Positions 7,886 to 11,414 of a stretch of 11,414 bases of DNA are shown in pieces. A program made the position numbers and the translations under genes. The notes beneath the pieces are model-generated. The model did no database searches. It worked only from the letters and a program-made list of their open reading frames with translations, and had not been told where the DNA came from. Within the stretch, counting starts at the first letter, position 1, and each line of letters starts with the position of its first letter. Location: contig PCWC01000079.1 in assembly GCA_002787175.1 (NCBI GenBank), positions 3,746 through 15,159 of the forward strand, given 5' to 3'. The DNA comes from Parcubacteria group bacterium CG11_big_fil_rev_8_21_14_0_20_39_22 (GTDB lineage Bacteria > Patescibacteriota > Minisyncoccia > Phycocordibacterales > GCA-002787175).

Positions 7886-8464
7886 ATCGACCTACTACTG
7901 TTTACAACTAAATGATCTTGTATCCTCTTTCTCCCTAACAGCTATTCTCTTCCTATCACCTATTCTCCACTTCCTTCTTTTCATCTCATCTTTATTTGTA
8001 GCCATTTGGATAATTCGGACCCATTCGTAGATTCGGACATATAGTGTCCTAACAACTAAAACCTAACAACTATCCCTATTATATCAATTTTTCACCCCAA
8101 AACAGCCCAAAATGTGGAAAACCAAAACATCCTCTTTTTTCCTTTTTCCCTTTCTTTTTCCCCCTATTCCACCAAAATGCCCGCCATTTTGATGGAATCC
8201 TCTCCAAAATCCTCCTCCCCCATCTCGCCATCTTCAATTTCTTTCCCCTCCCTCCCCTATTAACTTTCCACCTGCCAACTTAAAACTTATCACCTACCAA
8301 CTATCCTCCTTTTCCCCTTTCGGCATTCTCCCTTTCCCAAAGGGTGAGGGAGCGATGAGCTCCCGCAAGACCTTTGATAGTTTTTTGTGAGCGAAGCGAA
8401 ACAAAAAACAGAAAAGGTGTACAGCTTCTGTAAGAAGTACCCGAGAGGGGAGGGATTTTTCTCC
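7886..8464. other. Noncoding stretch with CTA-type heptamers, pyrimidine-rich plus strand and a hairpin
   Basis: I find no gene here. CTAACAR-type 7-mers occur at 7935-7948, 8049-8076 (ctaacaa, ctaaaac, ctaacaa, ctatccc) and 8272-8307 (ctgccaa, cttaaaa, cttatca, then ctaccaa, ctatcct). Around 8018-8040 attcggac is repeated. From about 8130 to 8340 the plus strand is mostly C and T. A 13-bp hairpin (8167-8179 with 8185-8197, ttccaccaaaatg/cattttgatggaa, one mismatch) interrupts it, and gttttttgt/acaaaaaac (8380-8388, 8401-8409) forms a short stem. Confidence 0.55.
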
Positions 8465-8505
8465 GGCAGTCTGACTACCTCCGCGGCGGAGGTAGTCAGA
8501 CTGCC
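8465..8505. repeat. Perfect 20-bp-arm palindrome, copy 1
   Basis: Arms at 8465-8484 and 8486-8505 (ggcagtctgactacctccgc and its exact complement) are separated by one G. A second copy lies at 11127-11165 with one base changed, and both are followed by ctcaact. There is no T run, so it is not a standard terminator. Confidence 0.85.
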
Positions 8506-8527
8506 TCAACTTCTCCTCTTTCTCTTG

Positions 8528-8590
8528 TGTTACATGTTATATGCTACACGTTCTATGCTTTATGTTATACGCTACATGCTCCATGTTTTC
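8528..8590. repeat. Nine-unit degenerate heptamer array
   Basis: The units, exactly 7 nt each, are tgttaca, tgttata, tgctaca, cgttcta, tgcttta, tgttata, cgctaca, tgctcca and tgttttc. The array ends 3 nt from the stop codon of the minus-strand regulator, so it forms the start of that gene's 3' untranslated region. Confidence 0.8.
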
Positions 8591-8593
8591 CCT

Positions 8594-9649
8594 TTATTTA
8601 AATTTTTTGGCTTCTCCTTTTGCTCGTTCAACCATAAATTTGACTGCTTCATTCATATTCTCTTCTTGTATTTCAATTTGTGGATACTTCGTCTTAAATA
8701 CCCGATAAATTTCATCGACAAACGCCTGACCGACCATAGGAACCTGATCGAAATCAAGAAGGACGACTCTAAACTTATCTAAACCAGTAAGAATACGTCG
8801 AGCTTGCGATCGAGAAATATGTACCCCGCCCATTGTATATAGTTTTACTCGTATTTCTGTTTTATCAAAACCATAATCACTATCTTCTTTTATGTTAGTG
8901 TATTTCTTGAAAATATCGGTCAAGTGACGATTCGTATCAGTTGAAATTCCGAAAATTACCCTCGTTCCGCGCTTACGCATACCCACTTCTTTTACAGAAA
9001 CCTCGTCGGTTTTGTTATTCACCATCATTTGATGCCCGAAACTATCCAAGATAAACACATCTGCAGCTTTTGAAGTGAAAAATATCCCTTCACCTGAATG
9101 CGATTTTGGCATTGTCGTGGTTTTACCCTTTAGTAAATCCTGAATTGCCTGCAACTCATTTTTGAGATTTTTCTTCTTCATTACATTACGAAAAACACCG
9201 ACTCCTGAATCATTTACGGTAAACCTCAGTTCATTTTCGGTAACGACAACTTCCACGACCACCCCCTTTGAACGAGAGTGCTCAATCGCATTATTGAGCA
9301 TTTCAGAAAAAGAAAAAGTAAATATGCTTCTGACATTATCTTTCAGTTCAAAAATACGCGTAAACTTCTCCTCAATGTCAGTCATAACTTTATGTTCCTC
9401 AAGATTCTTATTGATGAAACGACCGACAAATCTGGTCGGCATAATACCCGGATGTTTTTTAAGATATTCAGGTAAAACGTAAAAAGCACTTCGAGTCGAC
9501 CCGATTTTTATAAGCTCACGAGATGTTACCAACTGATTCATGAGCATTGCCACATATTGTCTGGAAACATCGAATTGATCAGCAAGGTCTTTTGTTTTGA
9601 TTTTCCCTTCTTTTTGAGCTATTTCAAGTATGATTTCCCTATTTATCAT
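8594..9649 (-). CDS. Winged helix - GHKL ATPase - STAS-like (DUF4325) regulator
   Basis: This 351-residue protein joins three parts. Residues 1-60 are a winged helix (KTKDLADQFDVSRQYVAMLM is the helix-turn-helix). Residues about 90-235 are a GHKL-type ATP-binding domain: N box FSEMLNNAIEHS (114-125), G1 box DSGVG (147-151), G2 box SHSGEGIF (183-190), and a final GT at 228-229. Residues about 262-330 match the STAS-like DUF4325 fold (GGVHISRSQARRIL, VVLLDFDQVPMVGQAFVDEI). No histidine-kinase phosphoacceptor helix is present. The position of the phosphorylated serine in classical STAS antagonists reads MVGQA, with no Ser or Thr. It is therefore probably a self-contained ATP-responsive transcription regulator related to anti-sigma partner-switching proteins; its signal and targets are unknown. 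Its promoter carries three phased direct repeats, which suggests autoregulation. Confidence 0.9.
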   Translation of the reverse strand: MINREIILEIAQKEGKIKTKDLADQFDVSRQYVAMLMNQLVTSRELIKIGSTRSAFYVLPEYLKKHPGIMPTRFVGRFINKNLEEHKVMTDIEEKFTRIFELKDNVRSIFTFSFSEMLNNAIEHSRSKGVVVEVVVTENELRFTVNDSGVGVFRNVMKKKNLKNELQAIQDLLKGKTTTMPKSHSGEGIFFTSKAADVFILDSFGHQMMVNNKTDEVSVKEVGMRKRGTRVIFGISTDTNRHLTDIFKKYTNIKEDSDYGFDKTEIRVKLYTMGGVHISRSQARRILTGLDKFRVVLLDFDQVPMVGQAFVDEIYRVFKTKYPQIEIQEENMNEAVKFMVERAKGEAKKFK

Positions 9650-9658
9650 AGTAAATCA

Positions 9659-9703
9659 ATTGTAAACTAATCTATATTTAATTGTCAAGTAATTGTAAAG
9701 TAA
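9659..9703 (-). promoter_or_regulatory. Promoter with three 11-bp-phased operator repeats
   Basis: On the minus strand -35 TTGACA (9683-9688) pairs with -10 TACAAT (9659-9664, 18-nt spacer) or TTACAA (17-nt spacer). Over it lie three direct 12-mers on the plus strand: attgtaaactaa (9659-9670), attgtcaagtaa (9681-9692) and attgtaaagtaa (9692-9703). They are 22 and 11 nt apart, that is, on one face of the helix. The start site falls within a few nucleotides of the ATG at 9649, so the mRNA is nearly leaderless. Confidence 0.7.
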
Positions 9704-9735
9704 ACCATCCCACCTTCACTCACATTCTAAGCAAC

Positions 9736-9789
9736 CTAAACCCGCCATGCGTCTGGCGGGTTTAGTGAAAGTGGTCAGACCACTTTCAC
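9736..9789. repeat. Two adjacent perfect hairpins
   Basis: The first is ctaaacccgcc (9736-9746) with ggcgggtttag (9755-9765). The second is gtgaaagtggt (9765-9775) with accactttcac (9779-9789). They share one base. They lie about 260 nt beyond the stop of the 10051 gene and upstream of the regulator promoter; the minus-strand sequence after them has no strong T run. Confidence 0.6.
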
Positions 9790-9910
9790 CTTTAATTTAC
9801 CAACTCCTGTCCGAACATCTCTTTGGGCAAGCACCAACTTTTTCCATCCTTTCTTTACCCTCTCTCCTCTTAACTTTACAAAATTATCTTCCCATCTCTC
9901 CCTATCCTCT
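9790..9910. other. Pyrimidine-rich noncoding stretch
   Basis: I see no gene, RNA or clear signal here. The plus strand is dominated by C and T, like 8130-8340. Confidence 0.4.
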
Positions 9911-9963
9911 TCTTTCTTAATTTTTATTAGGTGAATTAGAAATTAGATGAATTAGGTGAATTT
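9911..9963. repeat. AATTAG-rich repeat module, copy 2
   Basis: It begins tctttcttaat as in copy 1 (7033-7080) and continues with gtgaattagaaattagatga and a further attaggtgaattt. It sits between a CTAACAR heptamer array and the hairpin pair, as copy 1 does relative to its own array and hairpin. Confidence 0.6.
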
Positions 9964-9980
9964 ACTTCTCCCCTTTCTTC

Positions 9981-10047
9981 CTAACACCTAACAGCTATTC
10001 TCACCTTTCTCCCTAAAAGCTAACAGCTAAAACCTGACAACTATTCT
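9981..10047. repeat. CTAACAR-type heptamer array
   Basis: The units are ctaacac, ctaacag, ctattct (9981-10001), an 11-nt break, then ctaaaag, ctaacag, ctaaaac, ctgacaa, ctattct (10013-10047). The array ends 3 nt before the stop of the minus-strand gene at 10051. Confidence 0.7.
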
Positions 10048-10050
10048 CCC

Positions 10051-10683
10051 CTATCTCTTCTCCTCCACCAACCCCAACTTGTTATAAATAGTAGTATGCG
10101 GATAATCAAGCACATCCCGTATCAATTTATCGTACATACCATACCGATACTGAAAATCCTCTGTTTCAAAAGCACTATACCGAAGTTCCTTTCCAATTTC
10201 AGCTTCAAGAGTTTTAATCACATTCTCAAGCGGTTTTGCTTTTATCTTGTCCCCCACAACCAAAAGGTCGACACGGCTATCCCAGTCTTTTATAAAAACA
10301 CCCGACACAACCACAAGTTTCAATTTACAAGTATCACGCAATCTACGAACCACAGAATCATTTTTCACAAGAACCGTATAAATCAAAAGATTTTGCATTT
10401 GCTCAAGATACGGAAAATTTTCATTCAGAGTAAAGCCCGATTCCCTTTTCTTTTTGACCACGGTTTTTTTGCCTCGTTTCTGCTCTATTGCACGAACAAA
10501 ACTCTTAGGCTCAATCAGTTTTGCATTACGAAGTACCGTACATTCCTTTCTCACCACAGAAGAAGGCACTTTCGCCCTCTCGGCAATATCAGCTACAGCA
10601 TAAGCCCTCTTTGGGTTAAACAAAAAGAGTCTCATAATCTTGACCCTTGCTTCTGAACCAAACAATTTTCCAAGTAATTCCAT
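10051..10683 (-). CDS. Winged-helix protein with nucleotidyltransferase-like domain
   Basis: I start at ATG 10683 (MELLGKLFGSEARVKIMRLF), the usual opening of this family, giving 210 residues; a GTG at 10701 would add six residues and lies inside the inverted repeat. Residues 1-65 form a winged helix (AVADIAERAKVPSSVVRKEC is the helix-turn-helix). A basic linker follows (about 60-84). Residues about 120-160 resemble the minimal nucleotidyltransferase fold (VVSGVFIKDWDSRVDLLVVG), but only one of the two catalytic aspartates is evident and the GS motif is altered, so it is probably inactive as an enzyme. The C-terminal RDVLDYPHTTIYNKLGL is typical of such wHTH-NTase proteins. It is probably a DNA-binding regulator; its target is unknown. 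No Shine-Dalgarno site is present and the leader may form a long hairpin. Confidence 0.85.
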   Translation of the reverse strand: MELLGKLFGSEARVKIMRLFLFNPKRAYAVADIAERAKVPSSVVRKECTVLRNAKLIEPKSFVRAIEQKRGKKTVVKKKRESGFTLNENFPYLEQMQNLLIYTVLVKNDSVVRRLRDTCKLKLVVVSGVFIKDWDSRVDLLVVGDKIKAKPLENVIKTLEAEIGKELRYSAFETEDFQYRYGMYDKLIRDVLDYPHTTIYNKLGLVEEKR

Positions 10684-10688
10684 ATGAT

Positions 10689-10875
10689 AGAGCCTATCCA
10701 CGATCTAATGCCTGATGGAAATGTTCAAAATTCGCCCGCGAAAATTGCAGTTTTTGAGGAAACATACTGAAGTACGTTGACGAAAAAAATGCAATTTGCA
10801 GCAGAATTTTGGACATTTCGGCAGGCAAATAGTGATTTTGTCTCATAATTTAAGGTTAGATCGTGGATAGGCTCT
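10689..10875. repeat. 187-bp interrupted inverted repeat next to a start codon
   Basis: Perfect 20-bp ends (10689-10708 and 10856-10875) begin agagcctatccacg. Inside, after a 27-nt one-sided bulge (10829-10855), a second long pairing joins tgcctgatggaaatgttcaa onward (from 10709) with the complement of about 10780-10828, and the centre (10762-10780) is also partly palindromic. It resembles a MITE, but no clear target-site duplication is visible. The left end is 5 nt upstream of the ATG at 10683. Confidence 0.8.
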
Positions 10876-10879
10876 CCAT

Positions 10880-10908
10880 AATATAACACAAAAACATGTA
10901 GCGTGTAA
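10880..10908 (-). promoter_or_regulatory. Possible promoter of the winged-helix/NTase gene
   Basis: On the minus strand TTACAC (10903-10908), 17 nt, then TATATT (10880-10885). The start would fall at about 10873, at the edge of the inverted repeat, so the whole repeat would become the 5' leader. The -35 is weak and is contributed by heptamer repeats. Confidence 0.35.
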
Positions 10909-10917
10909 CATGTAACA
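10890..10917. repeat. Short heptamer array, inverted relative to the others
   Basis: On the minus strand the units are tgttaca, tgttaca, cgctaca, tgttttt, matching the arrays at 7098 and 8528 unit for unit but in the opposite orientation. Confidence 0.65.
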
Positions 10918-10927
10918 TAAAACCGGT

Positions 10928-11098
10928 CCGACTGGACTAACCAGTCCAACCGGTCAGACCAGTCGGCACTCACAGCAGAGAACTTACAACATACGACTAA
11001 CAACCCGAAACATTACCCAATCTACAAATGAAATTCTAATCCCCGCCCGACTGAAGCGTTAGTCGTTCGGGCGGGTACTAATCCGCCGCGGCGGATTA
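10928..11098. repeat. Cluster of three unrelated palindromes in a noncoding stretch
   Basis: There is no gene from 10876 to 11322. This part holds an imperfect 39-nt palindrome bounded by ccgactgg/ccagtcgg (10928-10966), a hairpin cccgcccga/tcgggcggg (11042-11050 and 11067-11075) with an inner gact/agtc helix, and a perfect 20-bp palindrome (11079-11098, half taatccgccg). Confidence 0.65.
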
Positions 11099-11126
11099 AT
11101 CTCACCGAAACCTACCCAAGGTTCCC

Positions 11127-11165
11127 GCAGTCTGATTACCTCCGCCGCGGAGGTAGTCAGACTGC
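11127..11165. repeat. Long palindrome, copy 2
   Basis: Arms at 11127-11145 and 11147-11165 match the element at 8465-8505 except for one base (gattacc for gactacc in the left arm) and a C in place of G at the centre. The same ctcaact follows. Confidence 0.8.
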
Positions 11166-11206
11166 CTCAACTCGCAACTTACGAAATGTTGAGTACTGCA
11201 CGATGC

Positions 11207-11241
11207 AAAAAAACACCTATCTCCTTCCGGAAATCGGTGTT
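11207..11241 (-). terminator. Intrinsic terminator of the right-edge gene
   Basis: On the minus strand a 13-bp stem (11229-11241 with 11212-11224, one mismatch) closes on a GGAA loop and is followed by a run of seven Ts. It lies about 80 nt past the stop at 11323. In the 3' UTR between them gtgctaaatt occurs twice (11250-11259 and 11314-11323), flanking a small ccga/tcgg hairpin. Confidence 0.75.
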
Positions 11242-11322
11242 TCGATAAAGTGCTAAATTCCAAGCAATACTAATGTTTAGCTACCGAATTTTCGGAGTAA
11301 AGGCGATTTTTAGGTGCTAAAT

Positions 11323-11414
11323 TTAACTCCTGTTAAGCAGTTCGGAGATGACTTTAAACCTTCTGTCTTTTCGTAATCCGTGATGTTGGGCGACTTTCTT
11401 TTTGACGGAAGCGA
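11323..11414 (-). CDS. C-terminal 29 residues of an unidentified protein (partial)
   Basis: The frame entering from the right edge reads ASVKKKVAQHHGLRKDRRF and then KVISELLNRS before TAA. It is very basic and helix-like. A well-formed terminator follows, which supports it being a real gene end. The other two frames also stop within the window, so the choice of frame is not certain. I do not recognise the family. Confidence 0.5.
   Translation of the reverse strand, partial: ASVKKKVAQHHGLRKDRRFKVISELLNRS

Noticed and set aside
7098..8590. CRISPR array
   Set aside because: The repeats are 7 nt, contiguous and degenerate, with no spacers and no cas genes nearby.
10693..10703. DnaA-like ctatccacg in the inverted repeat ends
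   Set aside because: It has two mismatches to TTATCCACA and is explained by the inverted repeat.
10725..11003. A 92-residue open frame on the minus strand
   Set aside because: It runs through the inverted repeat, a heptamer array and palindromes; its residues merely translate those repeats.

Overview
The window looks like a piece of a small-genome, moderately AT-rich bacterium of the Patescibacteria/CPR type (Parcubacteria-like). This rests on several features seen together: a 23S rRNA gene with an insertion and no 16S or tRNA beside it; protein-coding genes with almost no Shine-Dalgarno sequences and promoters that sit right at the start codon; envelope proteins mixing lamin-tail and beta-helix modules; and intergenic regions full of palindromes and degenerate short repeats. 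The lineage is inferred, not proven. The standard bacterial code fits (one TGA, several TAA and TAG stops).

Left end (1-1230): the 5' third or so of a 23S rRNA gene lies on the minus strand and runs off the left edge. It carries a ~140-nt self-complementary insertion (350-489) at a hairpin tip. Upstream are a structured leader, an intrinsic-terminator hairpin (1040-1069) and a near-consensus rRNA promoter (TTGACA-N17-TATACT) with an AT-rich UP-like stretch. A 15-bp hairpin separates it from the next gene.

Envelope operon (1257-6053, minus): a 227-residue single-pass membrane protein is followed 3 nt later by a 1369-residue secreted protein with a zinc-dependent phospholipase C-like domain, two Ig-like domains, a lamin-tail domain and a beta-helix. 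Both proteins carry, in the same reading frame, a copy of one nucleotide repeat whose core also occurs inside the 23S insertion.

A divergent plus-strand hicB-hicA toxin-antitoxin pair follows (6246-6897), closed by a terminator. Then come three well-separated minus-strand genes: a five-helix MscS-like/TM-helix-repeat membrane protein (7141-7836), a regulator fusing winged helix, GHKL ATPase and STAS-like DUF4325 domains (8594-9649), and a winged-helix/nucleotidyltransferase-like protein (10051-10683). At the right edge is the C-terminal end of an unidentified minus-strand gene with its terminator.

The spaces between these genes are long and structured. They contain heptamer-periodic repeats of two families, a repeated AATTAG-rich module downstream of two genes, many perfect palindromes (one 40-bp design in two copies), an 11-bp-phased operator at the GHKL regulator, and a 187-bp interrupted inverted repeat ending 5 nt from a start codon. 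These noncoding structures, and the repeat shared by rRNA and protein genes, are the least ordinary part of the window.
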